Shown: piece by piece, positions 23,785-33,557 of the stretch
Numbering within the stretch: position 1 is the first letter of the stretch
Layout of the letters: each line of letters starts with the position of its first letter
Assembly (NCBI RefSeq): GCF_000743525.1
Contig: NZ_JQGK01000011.1
Span: forward strand, 2,963-52,145
Direction of reading: 5' to 3'
DNA length: 49,183 bases
Origin: Sulfurospirillum sp. SCADC
GTDB lineage: Bacteria > Campylobacterota > Campylobacteria > Campylobacterales > Sulfurospirillaceae
Made by a program: the position numbers and the translations under genes
Notes under the pieces: generated by a model
The model's database searches: none
What the model was told of the DNA's origin: nothing
Seen by the model: the letters and a program-made list of their open reading frames with translations, nothing else

Positions 23785-25215
23785 TTAGCAAGAGAACATT
23801 GTTTTAAATTCAAACGCTGTTGGTCTAGCCTCATCTGGCCAAACTTGTGTTTCAAATTTGTAGTGTTGATACGTGTCCAAAAACTCTGGTGTCATAGCTG
23901 GTTTAAGATACTCATTGTCACGGATTAACGCTTCAAGTGAACCTCTTAGGGTATGAGGCATTTGGTTAATACCTTTTTCTCTAATTTCATCAAGTGTGAG
24001 TTCAAACAAATCTTCATCCATTGGTCCAACAGGCTCAGCTTTGGTTTTGATACCATCAATTCCTGCAAGAAGCATCGAAGCAAATGCAAGGTATGGGCAA
24101 GAGGTTGAATCTGGGAAACGCATCTCAACACGAACTGATTTCTCACCTGCACCGTAAGGGATACGGCAAGATGCAGAACGATTTTGCATAGAGTATGTAA
24201 GAATTGAAGGTGCTTCAAATCCTGGGATCAAACGTTTGTAAGAGTTGGTTGATGGGTTGGTAAACGCTGCAACACTGCGTGCATGTTTCAAGATACCACC
24301 GATGTACCAACGAGCCATGTCGCTAAGGTTTGCATATTCGCCAGCCTTGTAGAACATGTTTTTGCCATCTTTCCAGATCGATTGGTGAACGTGCATACCG
24401 CTACCATTGTCACCGTAAAGTGGTTTTGGCATAAAGGTTGCTGTTTTACCATTAAGGTGTGCGACCATTTTAACAACGTATTTGTATTTTTGAACGTTAT
24501 CGGCTGCTTCGATTAAGGTTCCAAATTTAACACCGATTTCACCTTGTGCTTGTGCCACTTCGTGGTGAACAACGAAAACTTCAAGACCAATTTGTTTGAG
24601 GGTTTGTACCATTTCAGCACGTAAATCTACCATAGAATCGATTGGTTGAACGGGGAAGTACCCACCTTTTGTACCGGGACGGTGACCTGTGTTGTAACCA
24701 TCGGTAAAGTTTTTAGCGCTATTCCAAGCACCCTCTTCGGAATCAACTTCATAGTAAGAGCAGTTGATTTCATCTCTGATTTTAACATCATCAAAGACGA
24801 AAAATTCATTTTCCGGTCCAAAGTACGCAACATCACCCAACCCTGTCTCTGCAAGGTATGCTAATGTTTTTTTCGCAATACTTCTTGGGCATTTCTCGTA
24901 GAGTTCGCCTTTGTAAATATCAAAAACATCACAGAAAACAACGACTGTAGAATCAGCCGTAAACGGATCTAAAAAGGCTGTTTCAGCTTCAGGTTTAAGG
25001 AGCATATCTGATTTGTTGATTGGTTGCCAAGCATCAATTGAAGAGCCATCAAATGGAATACCATTTGCGAAAGATTCAGCACTAATCGCTTCAATGGTAT
25101 AGGTAAGGTGGTGCCATGTTCCTTTCATGTCCGTGAAACGAAAATCGACAAATTCTACTTCATTGTCAGCACAGTATTTGAAAAATTCTTCAACACTGTT
25201 AACGAATTTACCCAT
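23785..25215 (-). CDS. glnA: Glutamine synthetase, type I, without the adenylylation Tyr
   Basis: 476 aa. It contains [10 protein letters not shown] (GS signature region), the [20 protein letters not shown]-site block and NRSASCRIP. It makes glutamine from glutamate, ammonia and ATP. Where enterobacterial GS has the adenylylated Tyr in NLYDLP, this protein reads DEDLFEL with Phe404 (codon 24004-24006), so AMP transfer there is impossible. H. pylori GS is known to lack this Tyr as well. It is a single-gene unit on the minus strand and ends with a strong hairpin. Confidence 0.95.
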   Translation of the reverse strand: MGKFVNSVEEFFKYCADNEVEFVDFRFTDMKGTWHHLTYTIEAISAESFANGIPFDGSSIDAWQPINKSDMLLKPEAETAFLDPFTADSTVVVFCDVFDIYKGELYEKCPRSIAKKTLAYLAETGLGDVAYFGPENEFFVFDDVKIRDEINCSYYEVDSEEGAWNSAKNFTDGYNTGHRPGTKGGYFPVQPIDSMVDLRAEMVQTLKQIGLEVFVVHHEVAQAQGEIGVKFGTLIEAADNVQKYKYVVKMVAHLNGKTATFMPKPLYGDNGSGMHVHQSIWKDGKNMFYKAGEYANLSDMARWYIGGILKHARSVAAFTNPSTNSYKRLIPGFEAPSILTYSMQNRSASCRIPYGAGEKSVRVEMRFPDSTSCPYLAFASMLLAGIDGIKTKAEPVGPMDEDLFELTLDEIREKGINQMPHTLRGSLEALIRDNEYLKPAMTPEFLDTYQHYKFETQVWPDEARPTAFEFKTMFSC

Positions 25216-25286
25216 GGTGTAACTCCTAGATTTTAAATTTCAGTAATTTTATCAGATTGAGCTGAAAATAAAGCCGAAAGGTGTGC

Positions 25287-26066
25287 TTAAAAATTAACCA
25301 ATATTCGATCTCGACTCTCGTATGTTGCACATTTTTTATACCCAAATGCTTTTGCGATCAAACGCAACTCGTCTTGACGCAATCCAATATGTTGAACCGT
25401 ATGCGCATCCGAACCAAAAGTAATAGGAATATCATGCTCTGCGATCAACTCCATCAAAAGATGGCTTGGGTAGGCTTCTCCCACAGGTTTACGAAAGCCA
25501 GCCGCGTTGAGTTCGATGGTCATGTTAGCTTTTTTAATCGCTTTGATTGCCTCTTTTGCGATCAGTCTGACATCTTTTTTAGGCAAATAATTAAAGACCT
25601 TAATCAAGTCCAAATGACCTACAATATCAAAGAGTCCGCTCTTTGCCATCGCTTCAATCGCTGCAAAATAGCGTTCCCACACTTCATCAATGTTTTTGGT
25701 GCGGTATTCTCCGATAAATTCGGGATTATCAAAGCCCCAAGTGCCTAAAAAATGGACTGAGCCTATAAAATAATCAACCGGACGCTTCAACACACGCTCA
25801 TCAATGTATCCGTCTAAAAAATCGACCTCGTAAGCGAGTAAAATTTGAATCCGATCACGGTAGGTTTCTTTTACATGTAAAACATCATTTTCATACGTTT
25901 CCATTTGGGAAAAATCCATACGATACGCTTCATCGTAATTCATGGGAGCATGATCCGAAAAGCCAAAAACATCGATTTTTTTCGCTATAGCGGCGTGTAC
26001 ATACGCTTCAATGCTCCCGTCTGCATGGTTGCATAAAGGGGTGTGGTTATGTAAATCAATCATCAT
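25287..26066 (-). CDS. PHP-domain histidinol-phosphatase
   Basis: 259 aa. It has the PHP metal motif DLHNHTPLCNHADG at the N-terminus, GFSDHAP (third His), a Glu in YEVDFLDGY, GSVHFL and the closing GSDAHT. These are the conserved metal ligands of HisK/HisJ-type histidinol phosphatases. It is the eighth step in histidine synthesis if the substrate is as in the family; other PHP phosphatases are possible. It lies between glnA and cheZ. It holds a TTTACATGTAAA copy at 25870. Confidence 0.88.
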   Translation of the reverse strand: MMIDLHNHTPLCNHADGSIEAYVHAAIAKKIDVFGFSDHAPMNYDEAYRMDFSQMETYENDVLHVKETYRDRIQILLAYEVDFLDGYIDERVLKRPVDYFIGSVHFLGTWGFDNPEFIGEYRTKNIDEVWERYFAAIEAMAKSGLFDIVGHLDLIKVFNYLPKKDVRLIAKEAIKAIKKANMTIELNAAGFRKPVGEAYPSHLLMELIAEHDIPITFGSDAHTVQHIGLRQDELRLIAKAFGYKKCATYESRDRILVNF

Positions 26067-26118
26067 GGCAGGCTTCCTTGTATCAGGGTCTTAAAGTTAA
26101 ATTATATAAAAAGTTCAC

Positions 26119-26124
26119 TATAAT
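26119..26124 (+). promoter_or_regulatory. -10 box of cheZ
   Basis: TATAAT lies 34 bases before the cheZ ATG, with a strong GAGGAG RBS (26145-26150). No GG-N10-GC element is present, so this chemotaxis gene looks sigma-70 driven. Confidence 0.5.
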
Positions 26125-26157
26125 AGACCATAATTTGTCAGTTTGAGGAGAAAGCTT

Positions 26158-26895
26158 ATGACGCAAGAAGAACTTGATGCTTTGATGGCGGGCGATTTGG
26201 ATGAAATGGACGATGCCGCACCTGCCCAAAGTGCCATTGAAGAGAGTCTAGAATCAGAAGAAGATGCAATGTCGGACAGTGAGGCTTTAGAAGTTGAAAA
26301 AGATAAGGCTGCTACCCAATTGATGCACGAATACAGACCATCCTCTACGATGTCTTGGCCACCACCACCCCCAACGGATGACCATAAAATGGTGCATCAA
26401 CTCGATGATGTGACCAAAGACTCTGAGATCAAAGCGACTCAAGTTTTTGACAAGCTTGAAACAGTCAATAACTTTATGATGAGTGCCGAAGCAAATGCTA
26501 AAGAGGTCATTAAACTGATTGAGACCAATATCACTCTGTTTGAAACGTTGGTGACAAAATTTCCTAAAATCGATCAGTTCCAAAAAGCATTGGATGATAA
26601 CAAAGGGATGAAAGAGCGTGTGGAAGATCTTTTGATGAATGCGCAAATGGCAGAAGATGAGATCATGATGACGATGGACATTATGCAGTACCAAGATATT
26701 CACCGCCAAAAAATCGAGCGGGTTATTAACGTTATGCGAGCCCTTTCAAAATACATGAGCGCTTTGTTTGAAGGCTCTAAGGATGATTCCAAACGTGTCA
26801 GTTCGGCTGTGCATATTCACGGCGATGAGACAACCGAAGATGTTGTGAGCAGTGAAGATATTGAAGCATTGATTGCTAGTTTAGGAAAGAAATAG
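26158..26895 (+). CDS. cheZ: Remote CheZ-type CheY-P phosphatase
   Basis: 245 aa from the ATG at 26158, since GAGGAG occupies the in-frame TTG region. The central long helices contain MQYQDIHRQKIERV, which aligns with CheZ FQDLTGQVIKR and so has the catalytic D-x-x-x-Q pair. The C-terminus SSEDIEALIASLGKK resembles the CheY-binding tail of CheZ. The N-terminus QEELDALMAGDLDE is like the FliM CheY-binding peptide. A Pro-rich linker (WPPPPPTDD) is at about 66-74. It should dephosphorylate CheY-P. Confidence 0.88.
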   Translation: MTQEELDALMAGDLDEMDDAAPAQSAIEESLESEEDAMSDSEALEVEKDKAATQLMHEYRPSSTMSWPPPPPTDDHKMVHQLDDVTKDSEIKATQVFDKLETVNNFMMSAEANAKEVIKLIETNITLFETLVTKFPKIDQFQKALDDNKGMKERVEDLLMNAQMAEDEIMMTMDIMQYQDIHRQKIERVINVMRALSKYMSALFEGSKDDSKRVSSAVHIHGDETTEDVVSSEDIEALIASLGKK

Positions 26896-28161
26896 GTGTC
26901 AAACGTCGAACTGCTTTCTCCTGCTGGAAATTTTGAAAAGTTAAAAATAGCACTGGCGTATGGCGCAGATGCTGTGTATGCAGGGGTGAGTCACTTCTCT
27001 CTTCGCATACGTTCAGGCAAAGAGTTTACCTATGAGAGTTTTGAAGAGGCGATTAACTATACGCACGCACAGGGTAAACACCTGCATGCAACCGTAAATG
27101 GTTTTCCGTTTAACGCACAGATTCCTTTACTTGAAAAACATATTGAACGTGTGGCGGCGATGAAACCCGATGCGTTTATTGTCGCGGCTCCTGGTGTGAT
27201 TAAACTCGCCCATAAAATTGCACCGCAGATTCCGATTCATCTCTCCACACAAGCGAATGTACTCAGTTACCTTGATGCGGAAGTCTATTCGGATATGGGT
27301 GTTAAGCGCATTATCGCAGCGCGCGAAGTGAGTTTGAAAGATTTGGAGCAGATCAAAAAGCATCTGCCGCATTTGGAACTGGAAGTCTTTGTGCATGGTT
27401 CGATGTGTTTTGCCTACAGTGGTCGCTGTTTGATCAGCTCCGTGCAAAGTGGGCGCGTTTCAAACCGTGGAAGCTGTGCCAATGACTGTCGTTTTCCTTA
27501 CACGCTTTATGCACACAACGAAGAGAGTGGAACGCTGTTTCGTATTGAAGAAAGCGAAGAGGGTACGCACATTATGAATGCGAAAGACCTTAATCTCAGT
27601 GCGCATGTCAAAGAGATACTGGATTCTGGTGTCATTGATTCACTGAAAATTGAAGGGCGAACGAAGAGTTCGTATTATGTTGGCATTACGACCAAAACGT
27701 ACCGTCAAGCGATTGAAGATTATTATGCTGGACAATTTGATGCCGCCAAATACACAGCAGAGCTCGATACAACGAAAAACCGTGGCTTTAGCGATGGCTA
27801 TTTGGTGAACCGTCCGTTTGAAAAAAATGACACGCAAAATTTAGCGCACTCGATCAGCGAAGGCACCCACCAAGTCGTTGCGCAAGTAGATGAAGATGGT
27901 ACAACCTGCCTTTGTAAGGATGTTTTATCTTTACATGTAAACTATGATTTGGTCATGCCAGCTCATCTAAAACTTGAAGCAATGGACAATGACATCGGCA
28001 CGATTTTTGAAGAGAATGGTTCTTGGAAAATTTCCTTTAAAAAACTTCAAACACCAAGTGGCAAACTGTTTGATGAGATTCATAGCGGCAATGTCAATGC
28101 GATTGTTATGCCAACACCCTTACCTGGATTTACATTTTTAAGAGCAAAAGTAAAAGGATAA
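26896..28161 (+). CDS. Peptidase U32 family protein (TrhP/YegQ-like)
   Basis: 421 aa starting at GTG 26896, right after the cheZ stop. It has the U32 signature EVFVHGSMCFAYSGRCLISS and NRGSCANDCRFPY; the Cys cluster (about 169-201) likely holds a metal or Fe-S centre. Members such as TrhP act in prephenate-dependent hydroxylation of tRNA wobble uridine; the older name is collagenase-like protease. The length and C-terminal domain agree with TrhP. A TTTACATGTAAA copy is at 27930. Confidence 0.88.
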   Translation: MSNVELLSPAGNFEKLKIALAYGADAVYAGVSHFSLRIRSGKEFTYESFEEAINYTHAQGKHLHATVNGFPFNAQIPLLEKHIERVAAMKPDAFIVAAPGVIKLAHKIAPQIPIHLSTQANVLSYLDAEVYSDMGVKRIIAAREVSLKDLEQIKKHLPHLELEVFVHGSMCFAYSGRCLISSVQSGRVSNRGSCANDCRFPYTLYAHNEESGTLFRIEESEEGTHIMNAKDLNLSAHVKEILDSGVIDSLKIEGRTKSSYYVGITTKTYRQAIEDYYAGQFDAAKYTAELDTTKNRGFSDGYLVNRPFEKNDTQNLAHSISEGTHQVVAQVDEDGTTCLCKDVLSLHVNYDLVMPAHLKLEAMDNDIGTIFEENGSWKISFKKLQTPSGKLFDEIHSGNVNAIVMPTPLPGFTFLRAKVKG

Positions 28162-28164
28162 AAC

Positions 28165-28659
28165 GTGAAGTTTGTTTCTATTATAATGGGAAGTAAAAGT
28201 GATTATACCGTGATGGAAGAGTGCGCAAAAACACTTGAGAAATTTGGCGTTTTGCATGAGATTATCGTCTCCTCAGCGCACCGAAGTCCAGAGCGAACAC
28301 ATGAATATGTGAAAAACGCGGAAGCTAAAGGGGCGAAAGTCTTTATCGCAGCAGCAGGTATGGCGGCACATTTAGCCGGTGTTGTGGCTTCGCTTACGAC
28401 TAAACCTGTTATCGGTGTTCCGATGAAAGGTGGCGTTATGGAGGGCATGGACGCGCTTTTAAGCACGGTTCAGATGCCTGGAGGCATGCCTGTAGGTACG
28501 GTGGCGATTGGCTCAGCAGGCGCTATTAACAGTGCCTATTTAGCGATGGAAATTCTTGCTCTTTCCGATGAAGAGTTGGCGGCAAAACTGAGAGAAGATC
28601 GCATTTTAAAAGCAAAAAAAGTTGAAACCGATTCTGCGGGAATTGAGATTATTCTATAA
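28165..28659 (+). CDS. purE: N5-carboxyaminoimidazole ribonucleotide mutase
   Basis: 164 aa. It has the class I PurE pattern: IIMGSKSDYTVM (10-19 loop), ISVVSSAHRSPERT-like SSAHRSPERTHEY, and the FIAAAGMAAHLAGVVASLTTKPVIGVP block, then DALLSTVQMPGGMPVGTVAIG. It shifts the carboxyl group to give CAIR in purine synthesis. No purK is in sight. It lies 3 bases after the U32 gene and 11 before the DUF3972 gene. Confidence 0.96.
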   Translation: MKFVSIIMGSKSDYTVMEECAKTLEKFGVLHEIIVSSAHRSPERTHEYVKNAEAKGAKVFIAAAGMAAHLAGVVASLTTKPVIGVPMKGGVMEGMDALLSTVQMPGGMPVGTVAIGSAGAINSAYLAMEILALSDEELAAKLREDRILKAKKVETDSAGIEIIL

Positions 28660-28670
28660 GGGGCACCACA

Positions 28671-29159
28671 ATGAGCAGTTGGATGGAAATTGAAGAGTTT
28701 AGCGGGTTGATGAATTTGGATATTTCTGCCATCAGGTCATTGATTGATGAGGGGAAACTGATCAGCAAAGAAGAAGAGGGGCAGTGCTTTGTAGAAATAA
28801 GCCGTAGTGCGCAAGCGCTCATTCCTGCGACCAAAGGCATTGTGCTTGATGATGCGTATGAAGGCTCTTCAGTAAGTCTAAGCTCTGAATTTGTGGAAAA
28901 AACGGTCGGGGCTATTTTAAGCCTGCATGAAAAAGTGTTGGATGCCAAAGAGGAGACACTCGATGCACTCAAAGGTGAAAACCGCTTTTTAAAAGAGGCA
29001 CTTTTTTCGATGCAAGAGCTTTTTGATGAAGATCGTAAAACGATTGATACCCTGACCAAACAGCTTGGAGTGCTACAAGACGAGCTTGAATTTACCAAAC
29101 GAAAATACAAAATGATGTGGAATAAAGCCGTTGATGGCTATACACCACCTTCACAATAA
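28671..29159 (+). CDS. DUF3972 protein with coiled coil
   Basis: 162 aa. The first part has a helix-turn-helix-like SWMEIEEFSGLMNLDISAIRSLIDEGKL (MerR/excisionase-like). The second, from about residue 78 to 148, is a long heptad helix predicted to coil. It matches the DUF3972 family known from Campylobacterota, of unknown role. It is placed between purE and glyQ in the same direction with 36 bases to glyQ, which contain a palindrome and the glyQ RBS. Confidence 0.72.
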   Translation: MSSWMEIEEFSGLMNLDISAIRSLIDEGKLISKEEEGQCFVEISRSAQALIPATKGIVLDDAYEGSSVSLSSEFVEKTVGAILSLHEKVLDAKEETLDALKGENRFLKEALFSMQELFDEDRKTIDTLTKQLGVLQDELEFTKRKYKMMWNKAVDGYTPPSQ

Positions 29160-29161
29160 TC

Positions 29162-29173
29162 TTTACATGTAAA
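29162..29173. repeat. Intergenic TTTACATGTAAA palindrome
   Basis: An exact copy in the short gap before glyQ, 23 bases upstream of its GTG start. Confidence 0.85.
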
Positions 29174-29195
29174 CAAATAAAGAAGGAAAGAAATA

Positions 29196-30053
29196 GTGCT
29201 TACATTCAGTCAAATGCTTTTAAACCTCCAAACTTTTTGGCAAGATCAAGGCTGTACGATTGTTCAACCTTACGATATGCCTGCAGGGGCTGGAACCTTT
29301 CATAATGCAACGTTTTTACGAAGCTTGAGTAACAAATCGTGGGCAACGGCGTATGTAGCTCCTAGCCGCAGACCCACCGATGGAAGGTACGGCGAAAATC
29401 CAAACCGTTTGGGAAGTTATTATCAGTTTCAAGTGCTCATCAAGCCAAGTCCTGACAACATTCAAGAGCTTTACCTTAAAAGCCTTGAAATGCTAGGACT
29501 GAACATCAAAAAACACGATATTCGTTTCGTCGAAGACAACTGGGAATCGCCAACGCTTGGTGCGTGGGGACTTGGTTGGGAAGTGTGGTTGGATGGTATG
29601 GAAGTCACGCAGTTTACCTATTTTCAACAAGTCGGAGGCATTCCTTGCAGTCCTGTTCCGGTTGAAATTACGTATGGTGTTGAGCGTTTGGCGATGTATT
29701 TGCAAGAGAAAGAGTCGGTCTTTGATTTGGTGTGGAACGAAAACCAATTTGGCGTGACAACGTACGGTGATGTGCACAAACAGAGCGAATATGAGTTTAG
29801 TAAATACAACTTTGAAATCGCTAATGTTTCCATGCTGTTTGATCAATTTGAAAACGCGCAAGTCGAGTGCAAACGCTGCCTTGAAGAGAATTTACCACTG
29901 CCTGCGTATGACTACTGTTTGATGGCGTCGCATACGTTTAACGTACTGGATGCGCGCAAAGCGATCTCGGTGACGCAACGTCAAAACTACATTTTAAAAA
30001 TTCGTGAACTTGCCAAAGGGTGCGCTGTTAAATATAAAGAGGTCGTGGGCTAA
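29196..30053 (+). CDS. glyQ: Glycine--tRNA ligase alpha subunit
   Basis: 285 aa, the normal alpha-subunit length. It has [35 protein letters not shown] and the [17 protein letters not shown] block. It is the catalytic half of the bacterial alpha2beta2 GlyRS. The beta-subunit gene glyS is not within this window. The start is GTG with AGAAGGA upstream. The stop overlaps the next start by 1 base (TAATG). Confidence 0.96.
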   Translation: MLTFSQMLLNLQTFWQDQGCTIVQPYDMPAGAGTFHNATFLRSLSNKSWATAYVAPSRRPTDGRYGENPNRLGSYYQFQVLIKPSPDNIQELYLKSLEMLGLNIKKHDIRFVEDNWESPTLGAWGLGWEVWLDGMEVTQFTYFQQVGGIPCSPVPVEITYGVERLAMYLQEKESVFDLVWNENQFGVTTYGDVHKQSEYEFSKYNFEIANVSMLFDQFENAQVECKRCLEENLPLPAYDYCLMASHTFNVLDARKAISVTQRQNYILKIRELAKGCAVKYKEVVG

Positions 30054-30772
30054 TGACATTAAGGGCACTGTACGATTATTTAGACACGCTAAGCCCTTTT
30101 GCTACGCAAGCAAGTTGGGACAACAGCGGTCTTCTCATCGGAAGACGTGAAGATGAGGTGGATCAAATCTACTTAAGCCTTGATGTAGACAGTGCGCTTT
30201 TGGAAGAGGTGCGCGAGCATTCGCTCATCATCACGCATCATCCATTGATTTTTAGCGGTCTTAAACAGCTTGATTTTGCGAAATATCCTTCCAATCTGAT
30301 TCAAATCATGGTGCAAAAAAAGATTAGCTTAATAGCGATGCACACGAACTTTGACCTTTCACACCTGAATGCGTTTGTAGCGTCTAAATTAGGCTTTGAA
30401 ATCACGCAAAGCAGAGAGTTTGTAGCCTACTGTGATGTGAACCAGAGTTTGGATGATTTGGCGTTACATGTAAAGCATGTTTTAGGCATTGAAAATCTGC
30501 GAATCGTGCGAGCGAAAGAGTGGATTGGGCGGTGTGCGATTACGACAGGATCAGGCGGAGATCTCATCTCCAAAATCGATGCGGATTGTTTCTTAAGTGG
30601 CGATCTAAAGTATCATCAAGCGATGGAAGCCAAAGAGAATAATCTCTCATTAATCGACATAGGGCACTTTGAGTCGGAGCGCTATTTCCCAGAGTGTTTA
30701 GCCCAATATTTGAAAAATTTGCCATTAAAGGCTATAATGTCAAATTCTAAAAATCCGTTTGAGTATAAATAG
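30053..30772 (+). CDS. NIF3-like dinuclear metal protein (GTP cyclohydrolase I type 2)
   Basis: 239 aa, single-domain. NIF3 family motifs: WDNSGLLIG near residue 22, LIITHHPLIFSG (metal-binding HH), AMHTNFDLSH, and the C-terminal GHFESE with the last ligands. YbgI/NIF3 proteins form hexameric toroids with a dimetal site; biochemical role is unclear despite the cyclohydrolase label. It is coupled to glyQ. Confidence 0.88.
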   Translation: MTLRALYDYLDTLSPFATQASWDNSGLLIGRREDEVDQIYLSLDVDSALLEEVREHSLIITHHPLIFSGLKQLDFAKYPSNLIQIMVQKKISLIAMHTNFDLSHLNAFVASKLGFEITQSREFVAYCDVNQSLDDLALHVKHVLGIENLRIVRAKEWIGRCAITTGSGGDLISKIDADCFLSGDLKYHQAMEAKENNLSLIDIGHFESERYFPECLAQYLKNLPLKAIMSNSKNPFEYK

Positions 30773-30786
30773 AGGACAAAACCAAT

Positions 30787-31509
30787 ATGAATAAGTATTT
30801 AGAGCAGTTAATTGAGCTTTCCAAGTTAGACAAAGAGATCGACGATTTTGGTCCACGTATCACCAAAGTTGAGAAAATGTTGAAGCTTTCTTTAGACAAA
30901 GAGAGAGATTTAAAACTCCAAGCAGAGTCTTTTCAAGCGGACATTGCAGACGCTAAACTCAAAAAAGCAAAAAATGAAGCACACCTTGCAGAATTGTCTG
31001 CAAAACTTAAAGATCTTACGAAAAAAAGTGCTTTGGTCAAAACGGCTAAAGAGATTAAAGCCCTTCAACTTGAAGAGGAAATTTCAAAAGAACAGTGTGA
31101 TTTTGCCAATGATGAAATCAACCGCTTAGAGAAAATGATTGATCTTAAACAGACTAATATTTCAGGATTACAAGAGAAAATTGCAGAGGCGGTTAAAGAA
31201 GCCGAAGAGATTAAAGCTTCCATTGATTCTCAGATCCAAGCAATTGAAGAAGAGCGCAGAAATGTGTATCAATCCAAAGATGAACTTGTTTTACAAATGA
31301 GTCAAAAAATCTTAACGTTTTACCAAAAAATTCGTAAATGGGCGGAGAACACAACCGTTGTTCCTGTGAAAAAACAGGCATGTTACGGTTGTTTTATGCG
31401 CATGAATGACAAAACATATGCGAGCGTTTTAAAACAAGATGACATTGTGACATGCCCACATTGTGGTCGTATTTTATACAAAGAGATCGAAGAGGAAGTA
31501 CAGGCGTAA
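30787..31509 (+). CDS. Zinc-ribbon coiled-coil protein, HP0958 (FlgZ)-like
   Basis: 240 aa. A long coiled coil spans about residues 10-175. A C-terminal C4 zinc ribbon follows, with CYGC and CPHC (about 198-226). This architecture matches H. pylori HP0958, which stabilises RpoN (sigma-54) and binds flaA mRNA. That would link it to the sigma-54 promoters seen in this window. The gene follows the NIF3 gene by 14 bases, in the order glyQ-NIF3-zinc ribbon-waaA. Confidence 0.85.
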   Translation: MNKYLEQLIELSKLDKEIDDFGPRITKVEKMLKLSLDKERDLKLQAESFQADIADAKLKKAKNEAHLAELSAKLKDLTKKSALVKTAKEIKALQLEEEISKEQCDFANDEINRLEKMIDLKQTNISGLQEKIAEAVKEAEEIKASIDSQIQAIEEERRNVYQSKDELVLQMSQKILTFYQKIRKWAENTTVVPVKKQACYGCFMRMNDKTYASVLKQDDIVTCPHCGRILYKEIEEEVQA

Positions 31510-31512
31510 GCT

Positions 31513-32664
31513 TTGAACTTTTTGTACTACGTTTTGGCAACGCTTCTTTATCTCTTAGCGTTGCCGTATTTACTGTTCCTTCGCTTTAAGCCTAAGTACA
31601 AAGATTCGATTTCCGCACGCTTTTTTTTGAAAAACACCCCCTCTTTTTCAGAAGATGGCATTTGGTTTCATGCGTGCTCTTTTGGTGAAGTTCGCTCCCT
31701 TAGCCCTTTGATAGAAAAAATCGATCCATCCTCCCTTCGCCTGAGCGTGATCACCCAAACAGGGTTTCATGAAGCATGCAAACATGCCAAGGCGGAGGTT
31801 CGCTATCTGCCTTTTGAGATTTTTTTACCGTTTTGGATACGCAAGCAGAAGGTATTGATCGTCATGGAAGCGGAGCTTTGGCCTTTGTTGTTTAGTGTTG
31901 CCAAAGCCAAAGGAATGCGAACGGTGTTATTGAACGCTCGAATATCCGATAATTCTTATGCTTCGTATCAGCGTTTTGCGTGGGTGTATCGTTGGATTTT
32001 GAGCCATATCGATCTTGTTTTGGCACAAAGTGAGCAAGATGCCCAAAGGCTTCAGTCTTTAGGTGCGAAGTCGGTTCACGTCAGTGGTAATATCAAAATG
32101 TTTGGTACCTATACGCTAAGTCATCTCTACCCCAAAGCTGAGGGTAAACGTGTCGTGGTTGTGGCAAGTACGCATGAGGGCGAAGAGGCTTTGATTTTAT
32201 CGCAGGTGACACTCTTCCCCAATGATCAGCTTATTGTGGTTCCAAGGCATCCTGAACGATTTTCAAACGTGAGTCTGTTTTTAAGTGAATATGCTCACCG
32301 TTTGGGCAAAACGTATGCGTGTTTATCGAAGCAGTCTACGTTGGATGCCGATGTTGTTTTGTGCGATAAAATGGGTGAACTCATTAATCTCTATGCGATT
32401 GCAGATATTGTGATTTTGGGAGGCTCTTTTGTGGAAGGCGTGGGCGGGCATAATCCGCTGGAACCTGCTTTTTTTGGCGTCAAACTCATTAGTGGAGCGT
32501 CTATTTTCAATCAGAAAGTGCTTTTTGAAGCGGTTGAAAATAGCATTACATGTAACATTGAAGATCTCAAAAACATTTTTGATAGTATCGAGGATTATCC
32601 CAAGAGTACTATCTCTCATCGCAGTGACATTGCGCCACTGTTAGAGCAAATATTAGGAAGTTAA
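31513..32664 (+). CDS. waaA: Kdo transferase (3-deoxy-D-manno-octulosonic acid transferase)
   Basis: 383 aa, starting at TTG 31513, 3 bases after the preceding stop. It begins with a membrane anchor (residues 1-22). The glycosyltransferase GT30 motifs follow: WFHACSFGEVRS, MEAELWP, LLNARIS and the donor site GGSFVEGVGGHNPLEPA. It attaches Kdo to lipid A precursor, confirming a Gram-negative LPS producer. Confidence 0.93.
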   Translation: MNFLYYVLATLLYLLALPYLLFLRFKPKYKDSISARFFLKNTPSFSEDGIWFHACSFGEVRSLSPLIEKIDPSSLRLSVITQTGFHEACKHAKAEVRYLPFEIFLPFWIRKQKVLIVMEAELWPLLFSVAKAKGMRTVLLNARISDNSYASYQRFAWVYRWILSHIDLVLAQSEQDAQRLQSLGAKSVHVSGNIKMFGTYTLSHLYPKAEGKRVVVVASTHEGEEALILSQVTLFPNDQLIVVPRHPERFSNVSLFLSEYAHRLGKTYACLSKQSTLDADVVLCDKMGELINLYAIADIVILGGSFVEGVGGHNPLEPAFFGVKLISGASIFNQKVLFEAVENSITCNIEDLKNIFDSIEDYPKSTISHRSDIAPLLEQILGS

Positions 32665-32665
32665 A

Positions 32666-33394
32666 ATGGAAAAAGCTTATAAATTATTAGCCTTACAAGA
32701 AGGCATCTCAAACCGTGCTGCCAAAGATTTGATCGATCGTGGCGTGGTGTACGCTGCGGGTAAAAAAGTCAGCGTTGCACGTGGTGAGCTCAGTTCAAGT
32801 ACAAAATTTAAAGTTGAAAAAATTGCACCGATCAAAGTCATTTTTGAAGATGAATTTATTATGGCAGTGGATAAGCCCGCGTTTATGACCTCTGAAGAGG
32901 TTGCAGAGATCAAAAAATTGCCTCTTTTGCACAGACTTGATCGTGAAACCAGTGGGGTTTTGCTCTTAACCAAAGACGATGAATTTCGCCAAAAAGCGGT
33001 TGCCGCGTTTAAAAAGCGTGAAGTGCACAAAGAGTATTTAGCCATTGTGGAAGCAAAAATCGTGGAAGCCGTGGAGATTAATGCCCCCATTATGACGATT
33101 AAAAAAGGCAATACTGCCTACAGTAAGATCAGTAGCGAAGGAAAAGAGGCGATCAGCCATGTTGAGCCTTTGATGTTTGAGGGAAAACGCTCCAAAATCA
33201 AAGTGCGCATCGAAACAGGCAGAACGCATCAAATCAGGGTGCATCTTAAAAGCATTGGAGCTTCTATCTTGGGTGATACCGAATACGGCGGACGCCCCTT
33301 TAAGCGTTTGATGCTCCATGCGTCTAAAATCATGCTTCTTGGGTATATTTTCCAAACGAAAGAACCTGAAGATTTTATTAAATTTAGTCAATGA
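32666..33394 (+). CDS. RluA-family pseudouridine synthase
   Basis: 242 aa. An S4-like N-terminal domain (about 1-50, AAKDLIDRGVVYAAGKKV) precedes the synthase domain with the catalytic Asp in LLHRLDRETSGVLLLTK, and later ETGRTHQIRVHLKS. It isomerises uridine in rRNA or tRNA; the exact site cannot be named. It starts 1 base after waaA and is the last gene before a 276-bp gap. Confidence 0.88.
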   Translation: MEKAYKLLALQEGISNRAAKDLIDRGVVYAAGKKVSVARGELSSSTKFKVEKIAPIKVIFEDEFIMAVDKPAFMTSEEVAEIKKLPLLHRLDRETSGVLLLTKDDEFRQKAVAAFKKREVHKEYLAIVEAKIVEAVEINAPIMTIKKGNTAYSKISSEGKEAISHVEPLMFEGKRSKIKVRIETGRTHQIRVHLKSIGASILGDTEYGGRPFKRLMLHASKIMLLGYIFQTKEPEDFIKFSQ

Positions 33395-33557
33395 TCTACA
33401 AAAAATATTAAAGCTTTTATTCCCATAAAATGGGCGATTGTAACTATTTTTACGTTTAAAAATGGTCTGTATAATTTAAGGTTTAATTTAGTTTAAAGTA
33501 TTTGTTTTGTAAAATTGCGTTTCTTTGTTAAACGTGGAAATGTGAATAGCGTTTTAA

